Source: Rhizobium sp. ZPR4 | GTDB taxonomy: Bacteria > Pseudomonadota > Alphaproteobacteria > Rhizobiales > Rhizobiaceae | Assembly: GCF_040215725.1 (NCBI RefSeq) | Contig: NZ_CP157967.1 | Coordinates: 1,364,001 to 1,428,000, forward strand | Direction: 5' to 3' | DNA length: 64,000 bases | Shown: piece after piece, positions 24,889-34,598 of the stretch | How the letters are laid out: each line of letters begins with the position of its first letter | How positions within the stretch are numbered: position 1 is the stretch's first letter | Notes under the pieces: generated by a model | Seen by the model: the letters and a program-made list of their open reading frames with translations, nothing else | Told to the model about the DNA's origin: nothing | The model's database searches: none | Position numbers and translations under genes: made by a program

Positions 24889-26994
24889 TCAACCCGCCCG
24901 CAGGAAGCGGATAGCCTCGTCGCGGCGGAAGAGATAAAGCAGGGTGCGGATCGCCGCGCCGCGCTCGCTGGTCAGCTCCGGATCACGCTCGATCAGATAG
25001 GCAGCATCCTTGCGGGCGATCTCCAGAAGATCGGCGTGGGCCTCAAGGCTGGCGATGCGAAAGCCTGGCGTGCCGGACTGGCGCGTGCCGAGCAGCTCGC
25101 CTTCGCCACGCAGCTTCAAATCCTCCTCGGCAATGCGAAAACCGTCTTCGGTCTCGCGCATGATCGACAGCCGCGCATGACCGGTTTCGCCGAGCGGTCC
25201 CTTGTAGAGCAGGATGCAGGTCGAGGCCTCGTCGCCGCGTCCGACACGACCGCGCAGCTGGTGCAGCTGCGCCAGGCCGAAACGCTCGGCATGTTCAATG
25301 ACCATGATCGTCGCATCCGGCACATCCACGCCCACTTCGACGACCGTCGTCGCGACCAGGAGACGGATCTCGCCGTTCTTGAAGGCCATCATCACGGCAT
25401 CTTTTTCCGGCCCGCTCATCCGGCCATGGATGAGACCGATGCCTGGGCCGAGTGCCTTGGTCAATGTCTCATGCCGCTCCTCGACTGACATTAAATCGGA
25501 TTCTTCGGATTCTTCGACAAGTGGGCATATCCAATACGCTTTTTTGCCTTCCGATAGCGCGCTTCTCAATCGGGCGACGATGTCTCCGGTTCGCTCGTTC
25601 GGGATAGTGATCGTCTGGATCGGCTTGCGGCCTGCCGGCTTTTCGGTGAGTTTGGAAACGTCCATATCGCCAAAAGCGGCGAGCACCAGTGTTCGCGGTA
25701 TGGGCGTTGCGGTCATAACGAGCATGTGGGGCGAAATGCCCTTCGCAGTCAGACGTAGACGCTGGTGGACGCCGAAGCGATGCTGCTCGTCGACAACAGC
25801 CAGCATGAGGTTGGCATAGGCGACGCTATCCTGAAACAAGGCGTGCGTGCCGATGATGATCTGTGCCTCGCCGGAAGCGATGCGCTCCAGGATCGCATCG
25901 CGCTCGCGGCCTTTCGTGCGACCTGTGAGAACTTCGACGGAAAGGTTTGCGCTTGCTGCGAATTTTGAAATCGTCGCATAGTGTTGTCGGGCAAGAATTT
26001 CGGTCGGTGCCATCAGCACGGCCTGGCCACCGCTTTCGATCACGGCGGCGATTGCCATCAGCGCGACAAGCGTCTTGCCCGCGCCGACATCGCCCTGCAG
26101 CAGCCGGAGCATGCGCTCGGTGCCCGCCATATCCTTCAGAATATCGACAACCGCATCACGCTGGCTGTTTGTCATAGAGAAGGGCAGGGATTCCAGTATC
26201 TTGCCACTGATTTCTCCAGTTGCATGTACGGGTTGGCCGGCAACCTTGCGCAGCCTCTGGCGTACCAGCGAGAGCGATAATTGCCCCGCCAGGAATTCGT
26301 CATAGGCAAGCCGGCGGCGGGCTGGCGCCTGCGGATCGATATCGGCGGCATCCCGCGGCGCATGCAGCATGTGGAAGCTGTCGGAGATCGAGGGAAAGCC
26401 CTGTTTCTGGGTAAGGGTTATATCATCCCATTCGGGCAGCTGCGGAATGCGCGGCAGCGCCGCCTCGATGGTCTTGCGCAGGAATTTCGGCGTGAGGCCG
26501 GCGGTCAGCGGATAGACCGGCTCGACGAGCGGCAGGTTCTCTGCCTCGCTCTCGCGCATGATATAATCCGGATGCACCATGGACGGCCGGCCGTTGAACC
26601 AGTCGACCTTGCCGCTGACGGTGACGGTCTCGTCGATCGGCAGCTGCTTTTCCAGCCATTGCGCCTTGCCGCGAAAGAAGACCAGCGCCAGCTCGCCGGT
26701 TTCGTCATGCAGATAGACGCGATAGGGCACATTGCTGCGCGAATTCGGCGGCGGCTGATGCCGGTCAACCCGGCCGGTGATGGTGACGATGGCGCCCTGC
26801 GGCGCGCGGGCGATGCCAGGCTGTTCGCGCCGGTCGATGATCGAATGCGGCGCGTGGAAAATAAGGTCGATGACGCGGCAATCCTCGATCGTCTCGCGGT
26901 CGAGCAGCTTCACCAGTAGCTCGGATACCTTCGGCCCGACGCCGGGAAGCGAAGAGATGGAGGCAAATAGCGGGTCGAGGATGGCGGGACGCAT
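24889..26994 (-). CDS. recG: ATP-dependent DNA helicase RecG
   Basis: RecG regresses stalled forks and branch-migrates Holliday junctions. The N-terminal wedge/OB domain (about 50-200) precedes a helicase core with Walker A GDVGAGKT, motif II VVDEQHRFG, motif III TATPIPRT and motif VI QLRGRVGRG. The start at 26994 (MRPAILDPLF) gives 701 aa, the usual length; an in-frame start ten codons upstream is less likely. It is divergent from sdhE-mfd, with 173 bases between, which places two repair helicases side by side. Confidence 0.95.
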   Translation of the reverse strand: MRPAILDPLFASISSLPGVGPKVSELLVKLLDRETIEDCRVIDLIFHAPHSIIDRREQPGIARAPQGAIVTITGRVDRHQPPPNSRSNVPYRVYLHDETGELALVFFRGKAQWLEKQLPIDETVTVSGKVDWFNGRPSMVHPDYIMRESEAENLPLVEPVYPLTAGLTPKFLRKTIEAALPRIPQLPEWDDITLTQKQGFPSISDSFHMLHAPRDAADIDPQAPARRRLAYDEFLAGQLSLSLVRQRLRKVAGQPVHATGEISGKILESLPFSMTNSQRDAVVDILKDMAGTERMLRLLQGDVGAGKTLVALMAIAAVIESGGQAVLMAPTEILARQHYATISKFAASANLSVEVLTGRTKGRERDAILERIASGEAQIIIGTHALFQDSVAYANLMLAVVDEQHRFGVHQRLRLTAKGISPHMLVMTATPIPRTLVLAAFGDMDVSKLTEKPAGRKPIQTITIPNERTGDIVARLRSALSEGKKAYWICPLVEESEESDLMSVEERHETLTKALGPGIGLIHGRMSGPEKDAVMMAFKNGEIRLLVATTVVEVGVDVPDATIMVIEHAERFGLAQLHQLRGRVGRGDEASTCILLYKGPLGETGHARLSIMRETEDGFRIAEEDLKLRGEGELLGTRQSGTPGFRIASLEAHADLLEIARKDAAYLIERDPELTSERGAAIRTLLYLFRRDEAIRFLRAG

Positions 26995-27167
26995 GGCCGG
27001 CAAAATGCGACGGGCAGGGCACATTTGGCAAGGGCCAGTGCCCGGCGAGGTGAGATTGAGGCGAACACTCCCCCGAAAATTGCGTTTGCGGCGCTTTTTT
27101 CTGAAAAATCGGTTCCCACCTTTGAGCGCTGGTTTTATAGAGACGCATCAACATAAAGGTGTTTTTG

Positions 27168-27482
27168 ATGACTGGGCTGACACTCAGCAGTGCCGATCTC
27201 GATCCTCGCCGTCGGCGCATCCTTTTCCGTTGCTGGCATCGCGGCATCCGCGAGATGGATCTCGTCTTCGGCCAGTTTGCCGATAACGAGCTGCCGGGCC
27301 TCGCCGAGACCGACCTTGATGAGCTCGAGCGCATCATGGCCGAGGAGGACAATGATCTTCTGAAGTGGATCCTCGGTAGTGAGCCGACGCCGCAGCATCT
27401 GCGCACACCACTCTTTGAACGCCTGGCCTCCTATAAGCCCGACTTCGAAGAGATTGCCGAAAGGTTCGGATTAACCAAATGA
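27168..27482 (+). CDS. sdhE: Succinate dehydrogenase assembly factor 2 (FAD assembly factor)
   Basis: This small protein promotes covalent flavin attachment to SdhA. The hallmark RGxxE segment appears as HRGIREMD near residue 24, followed by the helical LDELERIM...DNDLLKWI region. Length is 104 aa from ATG 27168, which has AAAGG upstream; a GTG at 27159 would sit on top of that site. The stop overlaps the mfd start in ATGA form, so the pair is translationally coupled although the functions are unrelated. Confidence 0.9.
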   Translation: MTGLTLSSADLDPRRRRILFRCWHRGIREMDLVFGQFADNELPGLAETDLDELERIMAEEDNDLLKWILGSEPTPQHLRTPLFERLASYKPDFEEIAERFGLTK

Positions 27483-30400
27483 TCCCCGGTTTCGACGCGA
27501 AGAAGCTGCTTGCCGCAAGCGAGCCGATGACGATCGGTCACGTTCCGGCCGGACTTGAGCCATTTCTGATTGCCGAAATGGCGAAAGCCGGCCAACCGAT
27601 CGCTTATGTCATGTCCGACGGCCAGCATATGGCCGATGTCGAACAGATGCTCGGCTTCATCGCGCCTGAAATCCCGGTGCTCACTCTGCCTGCCTGGGAC
27701 TGCCTTCCCTACGACCGCGTTTCCCCAAGCTCCGATACCTCGGCCCGGCGCCTTGCGGCTTTGTCCGGACTGATCGCGCATCATCGCAAGCCGCATGCGG
27801 CGGTCGTGCTGGTGACCGTCAACGCGATGCTGCAGAAGGTCGCGCCTCAGGACATCATTGAGAGCCTCGCATTCTCGGCCCGGCCGGGCAATCAGGTCCG
27901 GATGGACGACATCGCAGCCCGCCTGGAGCGTAACGGCTTCGATCGTGTCGCGACCGTACGCGAAGTCGGTGAATATGCCGTGCGCGGCGGCATTCTCGAC
28001 GTCTTCGTTCCGGGCACGGAAGAGCCGGTGCGCCTGGATTTCTTCGGCGATACGCTGGAAAGCATCCGCAGCTTCGATCCGGCCAGTCAGCGTACGACGG
28101 GGCAGGTGCGCTCGCTCGATCTCAATCCGATGAGCGAAGTGACGCTGACGCCGGATACGATCAGCCGCTTCCGCAAGAACTATCTCTCCGCCTTCGGCGC
28201 CGCCACGCGCGACGATGCGCTCTATGTCGCGGTTTCCGAAGGCCGGCGATACGCCGGCATGGAACACTGGCTGCCGCTCTTCTACGAGAAGCTGGAGACC
28301 GTCTTCGATTATCTCAAGGGCTTCCGGCTGGTGACGGATCATACCGTGCGCGAAGCGGCCGAGGAGCGCTCCAAGCTCGTCTTCGACTATTACGACGCCC
28401 GCCTTCAATCCGGCCAGCCCGCCAAGGGGCAGATGGCGCAGGGCACGCCCTATAAGCCCGTGACGCCGGGCCAGCTCTATCTGGATGGCAAAGCTTTCGG
28501 TAATGCGCTCGATGCCTTCTGCGCCATCCGCATCTCGCCCTTCAACGAACATGAGGGCGAGGCGCGTCGCGTCATCGAGCTCGATGCCCGGCAGGGACCG
28601 CGCTGGGCGCGCTCCGCAACCGATAGCGCCGACAGCGAGCGCGTCAACGTCTTCGATGCCGTCGTCAAGCATATCGCCGATAAGCGGGCTGCGGGCGGCA
28701 AGGTACTGATTTCGGCCTGGACCGAAGGTTCGCTCGATCGTCTGCTGCAGGTGCTGTCCGAGCATGGGCTGGCGCGCGTCAAGACGATCGAGGCCTTCAA
28801 AGACCTCGGCGGCTTGGCGAAGGGCGAAGCGGCAGCGGCCGTTCTCAGCCTTGAAGCGGGTTTCGAGGCCGGCGATCTGATCGTTATCGGCGAACAGGAC
28901 ATTCTCGGCGACCGCATGGTGCGCCGCTCCAAGCGCCGCAAGCGCGCCGCCGATTTCATCTCGGAAGTGGCAGGCCTGGACGAAGGTTCCATCGTCGTTC
29001 ATGCCGAGCACGGCATCGGCCGTTTCGTCGGGCTGAGGACCATTGAGGCTGCCGGCGCACCGCACGCCTGCCTTGAGCTGCTTTACGCCGATGATGCGAA
29101 GCTATTCCTGCCGGTCGAAAACATCGATCTGCTCTCGCGCTATGGCGGCGAGGGTACCGAGGCGCAGCTCGATAAGCTTGGCGGTGGCGCCTGGCAGATG
29201 CGCAAGGCCAAGCTCAAGAAGCGCCTGCTCGACATGGCCGGCGCCTTGATCCGCGTCGCGGCCGAACGCCTGACGCGCCATGCGCCGGTGCTCAGTACGC
29301 CGGATGGTCTCTACGACGAGTTTGCCGCGCGCTTCCCCTATGACGAGACCGACGACCAGATGAATGCGATCGAGGCAGTGCGCGAGGATCTCGGCGCCGG
29401 CCGGCCGATGGATCGCCTGGTCTGCGGCGACGTCGGCTTTGGAAAAACCGAAGTGGCGCTCCGCGCCGCCTTCGTCGCGGCCATGAACGGCGTGCAGGTC
29501 GCCGTCGTTGTGCCGACGACGCTGCTTTCTCGGCAACATTTCAAGACCTTCTCCGAACGCTTCCGTGGGCTGCCGATCCGGATACAGCAGGCATCTCGTC
29601 TGGTCGGTTCCAAGGAACTGGCGCTCACCAAGAAGGAAGTGGCCGATGGCAAGACCGATATCGTCGTCGGTACCCACGCGCTTCTCGGCGCCGGCATCCA
29701 GTTCGCCAATCTCGGCCTGCTCGTCATCGATGAGGAGCAGCATTTCGGCGTCAAGCACAAGGAGCGCCTGAAGGAACTGAAGAGCGACGTGCATGTGCTG
29801 ACGCTGTCGGCAACGCCGATCCCGCGCACGCTGCAGCTGGCGATGACGGGCGTGCGCGAGCTGTCGCTCATCACCACGCCGCCGGTCGACCGCATGGCGG
29901 TGCGCACCTTCATCTCGCCCTTCGATTCCCTCGTCATCCGCGAAACACTGATGCGCGAGCATTATCGCGGCGGCCAGAGCTTCTATGTCTGTCCGCGTCT
30001 CGCCGACCTTGCCGATATCCACGCGTTCCTGCAATCGGATGTGCCGGAGCTGAAGGTGGCGGTTGCGCATGGCCAAATGCCGGCCGGTGAGCTGGAAGAC
30101 ATCATGAACGCCTTCTACGAAGGCCGCTACGACGTACTGCTGTCGACGACCATCGTTGAATCCGGCCTGGACGTGCCGACGGCCAACACGCTGATCGTCC
30201 ACCGCGCCGATATGTTCGGCCTCGCCCAGCTCTATCAGCTGCGTGGCCGCGTCGGGCGCTCCAAGGTTCGAGCCTTCGCGCTCTTCACGCTGCCGGTCAA
30301 CAAGGTGCTGACGACGACGGCAGAGCGCCGCCTAAAGGTGCTGCAGTCGCTGGATACGCTCGGAGCCGGCTTCCAGCTGGCCAGCCACGATCTCGATATC

Positions 30401-30979
30401 CGCGGCGCCGGCAATCTGCTCGGTGAGGAACAGTCCGGTCATATCAAGGAAGTCGGCTTCGAGCTTTACCAGCAGATGCTTGAGGAGGCGGTCGCCGAGG
30501 TTAAGGGCGTCGATGAAATCCAGGATACCGGCTGGTCGCCGCAGATCTCCGTCGGCACGCCGGTCATGATCCCCGACGACTACGTGCCGGATCTGCATCT
30601 ACGCATGGCGCTCTATCGCCGCCTCGGCGAGATCACCGAAATCAAGGAAATCGATGGTTTCGGTGCCGAAATGATCGACCGTTTCGGGCCGATGCCGATC
30701 GAAGTGCAGCATCTCCTCAAGATCGTCTACATCAAGTCGCTCTGCCGCATCGCCAATGTCGAGAAGCTGGACGCCGGTCCGAAGGGCGTCGTCGTGCAAT
30801 TCCGCAACAAGGAATTCCCGAACCCCGGCAATCTCGTCGGCTACATCGCCAAGCAGGGCACGATGGCAAAGATTCGCCCCGACCACAGCGTCTTCCTGAC
30901 CCGCGACCTGCCGACGCCGGAAAAGCGGCTGCAGGGGGCGGCAGTTATCATGACGCAGCTGGCGGAATTGGCGAAGTAG
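27479..30979 (+). CDS. mfd: Transcription-repair coupling factor
   Basis: Mfd pushes stalled RNA polymerase off lesions and recruits UvrA. This 1166-aa protein has the UvrB-like N-terminal module, the RNA-polymerase-interacting CarD-like domain (EGSIVVHAEHGIGRFVGL near residue 502), Walker A GDVGFGKTE near 650, DEEQH motif II, and the TRCF C-terminal domain that masks UvrA binding. It overlaps sdhE by four bases. uvrA lies 13 kb downstream in the same window. Confidence 0.95.
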   Translation: MIPGFDAKKLLAASEPMTIGHVPAGLEPFLIAEMAKAGQPIAYVMSDGQHMADVEQMLGFIAPEIPVLTLPAWDCLPYDRVSPSSDTSARRLAALSGLIAHHRKPHAAVVLVTVNAMLQKVAPQDIIESLAFSARPGNQVRMDDIAARLERNGFDRVATVREVGEYAVRGGILDVFVPGTEEPVRLDFFGDTLESIRSFDPASQRTTGQVRSLDLNPMSEVTLTPDTISRFRKNYLSAFGAATRDDALYVAVSEGRRYAGMEHWLPLFYEKLETVFDYLKGFRLVTDHTVREAAEERSKLVFDYYDARLQSGQPAKGQMAQGTPYKPVTPGQLYLDGKAFGNALDAFCAIRISPFNEHEGEARRVIELDARQGPRWARSATDSADSERVNVFDAVVKHIADKRAAGGKVLISAWTEGSLDRLLQVLSEHGLARVKTIEAFKDLGGLAKGEAAAAVLSLEAGFEAGDLIVIGEQDILGDRMVRRSKRRKRAADFISEVAGLDEGSIVVHAEHGIGRFVGLRTIEAAGAPHACLELLYADDAKLFLPVENIDLLSRYGGEGTEAQLDKLGGGAWQMRKAKLKKRLLDMAGALIRVAAERLTRHAPVLSTPDGLYDEFAARFPYDETDDQMNAIEAVREDLGAGRPMDRLVCGDVGFGKTEVALRAAFVAAMNGVQVAVVVPTTLLSRQHFKTFSERFRGLPIRIQQASRLVGSKELALTKKEVADGKTDIVVGTHALLGAGIQFANLGLLVIDEEQHFGVKHKERLKELKSDVHVLTLSATPIPRTLQLAMTGVRELSLITTPPVDRMAVRTFISPFDSLVIRETLMREHYRGGQSFYVCPRLADLADIHAFLQSDVPELKVAVAHGQMPAGELEDIMNAFYEGRYDVLLSTTIVESGLDVPTANTLIVHRADMFGLAQLYQLRGRVGRSKVRAFALFTLPVNKVLTTTAERRLKVLQSLDTLGAGFQLASHDLDIRGAGNLLGEEQSGHIKEVGFELYQQMLEEAVAEVKGVDEIQDTGWSPQISVGTPVMIPDDYVPDLHLRMALYRRLGEITEIKEIDGFGAEMIDRFGPMPIEVQHLLKIVYIKSLCRIANVEKLDAGPKGVVVQFRNKEFPNPGNLVGYIAKQGTMAKIRPDHSVFLTRDLPTPEKRLQGAAVIMTQLAELAK

Positions 30980-31064
30980 GGAGCATATTGATCGGTTCGC
31001 AGTTGATCCGGACGCCGATCTTTGATCGAAGAATGCGCGGTAGTCTGTTGTGTTGGAGAGGCTT

Positions 31065-31232
31065 ATGCACGATGAAGCGCCGCGCGAGAAAGAACCACCT
31101 AAAACTTCTGACTACGAGATGTTGAGGATTGTTTGGCGTCCCTGGGAGGCATCATTGATCATCGCTCTTCGGGAGTTTTGGCCAACCCTTCGTTCTGCGT
31201 GGCCAAAATCAAATAAGAAGCAGGATCGCTAA
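31065..31232 (+). CDS. Possible small protein, 55 aa
   Basis: The ATG at 31065 has GGAGAGG four bases upstream. The peptide has a charged N-terminal third, a tryptophan-rich hydrophobic middle (RIVWRPWEASLIIALREFW) and a basic tail, suggesting an amphipathic membrane-associated peptide. I do not recognise it. It follows mfd by 85 bases. Confidence 0.35.
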   Translation: MHDEAPREKEPPKTSDYEMLRIVWRPWEASLIIALREFWPTLRSAWPKSNKKQDR

Positions 31233-31321
31233 GCTATGTACCCAAACTCGATACGCTTCGAATGATTGCGAAGCTCACAGCGCTAGCAGCGGGACTGACA
31301 AGGCGGTGTGCGGAAATGCTC

Positions 31322-32119
31322 TCAACCCTCCTTGCGGCTAATGAATAGCCCCGTTTCCTTCTCGGTTTCGAGCATGCCATTGCCAGCCTCGAACGCCTCG
31401 GCAATCGCCTTGCGAAATTTGGCAAGCTGCGCTTCGTCAGCCTCATCGCCGGGAGGATAGGAGGTGAGGGCAAGATATACGTCTTCCGGCTCGGTCACGC
31501 GAAGGCGGGCCGGATGCTCTGTCATCCTCACATTTCCGAACTGGGTCTGCAGAAGCCGTTCGGCGGCATCATAGCCAAAGGCCGCGCCGGCTGGATCGTA
31601 GGGTGGGCTGCCGAAGACCGTGGTCAGCTCATACATCTTGCGCATGTTGCCGGCGCCGTTGGTTGTCACCGCGAGGTAGCCGCCCGGTTTGAGCACACGG
31701 TGCATTTCCGCGATGGCCTTGAAAGGGTCCGGCAGGTGATAGAACATATGCATCGCGATGACGACATCGAAGGAGCCGTCTGCAAAGGGCAGGGCCGCGG
31801 CATCGGCGCGTTCACCCGTGACGCCGGCAAAGGACAACGCCTTGCATCGTTCGACGGCTTCCTGAACCATGCCCGGAGAAAGATCGGCAAGCGTGAGGTT
31901 GAGATTTTCCGGCAGTGATGCCGTCGTTGCCGTCCAGAACCAGCCGGGGCCGCAGCCGATATCAAGTATGCGATCGCCGGATTTCAACGGGAGCTGCTGC
32001 ACTACCCATGGAAACCAGCCGGTTTCGGCGATCGTATATTCGCTGTTGAGGCGGGCGCGTGCGGCGAGCTTCTTGCTGTCCGCATACTGCTTTTCATTGA
32101 CAGAGGTTATCGACGACAT
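31322..32119 (-). CDS. Class I SAM-dependent methyltransferase
   Basis: The Methyltransf_11-type fold is clear: motif I ILDIGCGPGWF near residue 52, motif II region ADAAALPFADGSFDVV near 105, and VLKPGGYLAVTT near 145. Length is 265 aa. The methyl acceptor cannot be told; relatives act on quinones, sterols or small metabolites. It is upstream of ubiA in the wrong order to be co-transcribed tightly (152 bases apart, same strand). Confidence 0.82.
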   Translation of the reverse strand: MSSITSVNEKQYADSKKLAARARLNSEYTIAETGWFPWVVQQLPLKSGDRILDIGCGPGWFWTATTASLPENLNLTLADLSPGMVQEAVERCKALSFAGVTGERADAAALPFADGSFDVVIAMHMFYHLPDPFKAIAEMHRVLKPGGYLAVTTNGAGNMRKMYELTTVFGSPPYDPAGAAFGYDAAERLLQTQFGNVRMTEHPARLRVTEPEDVYLALTSYPPGDEADEAQLAKFRKAIAEAFEAGNGMLETEKETGLFISRKEG

Positions 32120-32271
32120 GCCCGGATGCCTCCTGATCTGGGGTGGAAAATCCCCAGTTCGCTACTTCTGGCGAGTGGAAACAATGGCCAGTTTTCCGCT
32201 TTCAGCCGATTTCGATCGCTAGCCTATGATGGAGGAATGCCGAACACCAACTCTCTTTGGAGTTGGTCCGC

Positions 32272-33189
32272 TTACAGGGTTCCAACAAAGGCCACCGCGG
32301 CTAGCAATATGCCTGTCAGAATATTCGACAGAAACAGGCGATAGTTGATCTCGGGGCGCGAAAGGTCAAGACGCCAGATCTGCCAACCGAGATGCGCTGC
32401 GATGACAAGCATTCCGATGGCATAGGGCAAAGACATGCCGGCCATCCATCCACCAGCCGACCATGCCACGACGGTCATGGCATAAAGCAGACCGATACAT
32501 GCTTTGCCGTGATGACCGAACAGAATTGCGGTCGATTTCAAACCCAGTCGGGTATCATCGCGAACGTCGACATAGGCGTAAACGGTATCGTACCCGATCT
32601 GCCAGGCGATAGCTCCAAGCCACATCAGAACCGCCCCGACGGGAATCGTGCCTGTGATTTCTGACCAGGCCATCAGCATTCCCCAATTGAATGCCGCGCC
32701 AAGCACGGCCTGTGGCCAATATGTGAAGCGCTTGCAGAACGGATAGACAAAGACGAGGGGCAGGACACTGATCGCGACGAGGCGCGTAAAGGGCGTCAGA
32801 AAGAATAGAAGCGAGGCAGCCAACGCCAGTTCCACCGCAAGAAACAGCGCAGCCTGCGGCACGCCGATCTGTCCGCTCGCCAATGGCCGAAAGCGTGTCC
32901 GCTCGACATGCCCATCGAATTTTCGATCCGCAATGTCATTGACGGTCGAGCCTGCGCTTCTCATCAGCAATGCGCCCAGCGAGAAGATGGCCAGCTGTCT
33001 GAGATCTGGAAAACCATGTGAGGTTTGGATGAGCGCTGCCCAGCAGGGAAAAAGCGTGAGCCAAATGCCAACCGGCCGATCCAGCCGCGCAAGTCGCGTG
33101 TAAGGTCTCAACGCTGCAGGCAAACGGCGATCCACCCAGTCTCCAAGTTTTATATCGCTTAGATCGGGGCGAGTGGAAACGTTCATCAT
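32272..33189 (-). CDS. ubiA: 4-hydroxybenzoate polyprenyltransferase
   Basis: This inner-membrane enzyme attaches the polyprenyl tail to 4-hydroxybenzoate in ubiquinone synthesis. Both aspartate-rich, magnesium-diphosphate-binding motifs are present: NDIADRKFD near residue 83 and YVDVRDD near 207. About eight membrane segments are visible in 305 aa. A second ATG one codon in is equally possible. With the UbiH-type gene at 5.3 kb this is the second ubiquinone gene in the window, but the two are not clustered. Confidence 0.92.
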   Translation of the reverse strand: MMNVSTRPDLSDIKLGDWVDRRLPAALRPYTRLARLDRPVGIWLTLFPCWAALIQTSHGFPDLRQLAIFSLGALLMRSAGSTVNDIADRKFDGHVERTRFRPLASGQIGVPQAALFLAVELALAASLLFFLTPFTRLVAISVLPLVFVYPFCKRFTYWPQAVLGAAFNWGMLMAWSEITGTIPVGAVLMWLGAIAWQIGYDTVYAYVDVRDDTRLGLKSTAILFGHHGKACIGLLYAMTVVAWSAGGWMAGMSLPYAIGMLVIAAHLGWQIWRLDLSRPEINYRLFLSNILTGILLAAVAFVGTL

Positions 33190-33338
33190 CGAAATCCGCG
33201 GTTTAATCGACGAAGAAAAATAGCGACTTTCTTACATGTCGCAACGGCCGGAAGCGCGGCTGCACCAATTTAGCCTTGAGGGCAACTTCTGGCCCGCGAC
33301 GGCCATTTTCCACCGCGGGCCGAGATTCGACTTTACCC

Positions 33339-33764
33339 TCAAGCGGCCTGCGGCTCGCGCGTCTTCCCGGCATCCGGAATGCGCGCAATAACCTTGATCT
33401 CGAAATCGAAGCCCGCCAGCCAGTTGACGCCGATTGCCGTCCAGTTCGGATAGGGTTTCTCGGTGAAGATCCCGTTCTTGACGGTCATGATAGCGCCGAA
33501 CTGCTGTTCAGGATCGGTGTGAAACGTGGTGACATCGATGATGTCGTCGAAGGTGCAGCCTGCAGCTTCCAGGGTTGCCCTTAGATTGTCGAAGGCGAGG
33601 CGAACCTGCTTTTCGAAATCCGGCTCCGCGCTTCCATCCGTGCGGCTGCCGACCTGGCCGGAAACGAACAGCAGATCGCCGGAGCGGATCGCGGCGGAAT
33701 AGCCATGCTCCTCGTAAAGCGAGTGTCTGTTCTTCGGGAAAATTGCATTCCTGGTCGTCATCAT
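33339..33764 (-). CDS. Rid (YjgF/YER057c/UK114) family protein lacking the RidA arginine
   Basis: The protein has the Rid fold, with the VSGQVG strand near residue 34 and the ATLEAAGCTFDDIIDVTTF helix-strand. In RidA proper an arginine (Arg105 of E. coli) contacts the imine substrate's carboxylate. Here the matching segment reads YPNWTAIGV, with Trp108 at that place. It is therefore unlikely to be an archetypal imine deaminase and belongs to an uncharacterised Rid subgroup. It is divergent from a TetR gene across a region with three palindromes, so it is probably that regulator's target. Confidence 0.82.
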   Translation of the reverse strand: MMTTRNAIFPKNRHSLYEEHGYSAAIRSGDLLFVSGQVGSRTDGSAEPDFEKQVRLAFDNLRATLEAAGCTFDDIIDVTTFHTDPEQQFGAIMTVKNGIFTEKPYPNWTAIGVNWLAGFDFEIKVIARIPDAGKTREPQAA

Positions 33765-33847
33765 ATTCGGCTCTCATTCGCTTTGATGTCAAAAGATCGG
33801 ATGGGCGCAAGCTTGTGCGGCCATTCCAAAGCGCCGTGTTGTTTGAT

Positions 33848-33912
33848 ATACGGCATGTATGTGAGATATTCATATGCGCGGCGTATGTCAATATTTCAAA
33901 TACGAAACGTAT
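33848..33912. promoter_or_regulatory. Three operator-like palindromes between the Rid gene and tetR
   Basis: ATACG-N3-TGTAT (33848-33860), ATATG-N5-CGTAT (33872-33886) and the perfect ATACG-N3-CGTAT (33900-33912) share one half-site. Their right halves, GTATGT(G/C)A, begin at 33857, 33883 and 33909, exactly 26 bases apart. The site lies between divergent starts at 33764 and 33931, where a TetR regulator would bind to control both. Confidence 0.65.
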
Positions 33913-33930
33913 GTGAAAATTGAGGGTGAT

Positions 33931-34518
33931 ATGGCAAAGCGCCTGGAAACGATGGAAGAAAACCGGAACAAGCTGATTGCCGCCGCACGAAAAGCCTTTG
34001 CCGAAAAAGGATTCGCCGCGGCGTCGATGGACGAGTTAACGGCGGATGTCGGTCTGACGAGGGGCGCGCTCTATCATAATTTTGGAGACAAGCGTGGGTT
34101 GCTCGCTGCCGTCGTTGATCAGATCGACAATGAGCTGGCGTTGCGGGCAAAGGAAATCGGCGCACAGGCGGGCGATGACTGGCAGGGCCTGCTTGCAGAA
34201 GGTGAAGCCTATATCAAGATGGCGCTCGATCCGGAGGTCCAGCGCATCGTCCTGCTCGATGGGCCTGCGGTGCTCGGCGATCCCTCGAAATGGCCCAGTC
34301 AGAACAGCTGTCTCGCGGGGACCCGGCAGACTGTGTCAAAGCTTCTGGAACAAGAAGTGGTCAAGCCGGTCGATGCGGAGGCGGCAGCCCGGCTCCTCTC
34401 GGGCGCAGCGCTGAATGCTGCCCTCTGGGTTGCTGCCAGCGACAATCCGGCGGAAGTGCTGCCCAAGGCGATAGACGCTTTCCGGACGATGGCTTCGGGA
34501 TTGCTGGCGGAGGCCTGA
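33931..34518 (+). CDS. TetR/AcrR family transcriptional regulator
   Basis: The N-terminal helix-turn-helix (about residues 10-55) has the standard pattern AARKAFAEKGF...SMDELTADVGLTRGALYHNFGDK. The C-terminal region (about 80-190) is the ligand-binding dimerisation domain. The ATG at 33931 has GAGGGTGAT just upstream and gives 195 aa; an earlier in-frame ATG would place the start inside the operator region. It probably represses itself and the divergent Rid-family gene. The ligand is unknown. Confidence 0.88.
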   Translation: MAKRLETMEENRNKLIAAARKAFAEKGFAAASMDELTADVGLTRGALYHNFGDKRGLLAAVVDQIDNELALRAKEIGAQAGDDWQGLLAEGEAYIKMALDPEVQRIVLLDGPAVLGDPSKWPSQNSCLAGTRQTVSKLLEQEVVKPVDAEAAARLLSGAALNAALWVAASDNPAEVLPKAIDAFRTMASGLLAEA

Positions 34519-34598
34519 TGCCAGCTATCGCTTGATGACTTCCGCGATCGGCGATTCGCGGAAGCTTTTGCAGCCATAATCGAAAAGTGGAATCCCGC

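Noticed and set aside
27431..29065. Open frame of 544 codons antisense to mfd
   Set aside because: It lies inside mfd, which has complete motifs; the antisense product has no recognisable domain.
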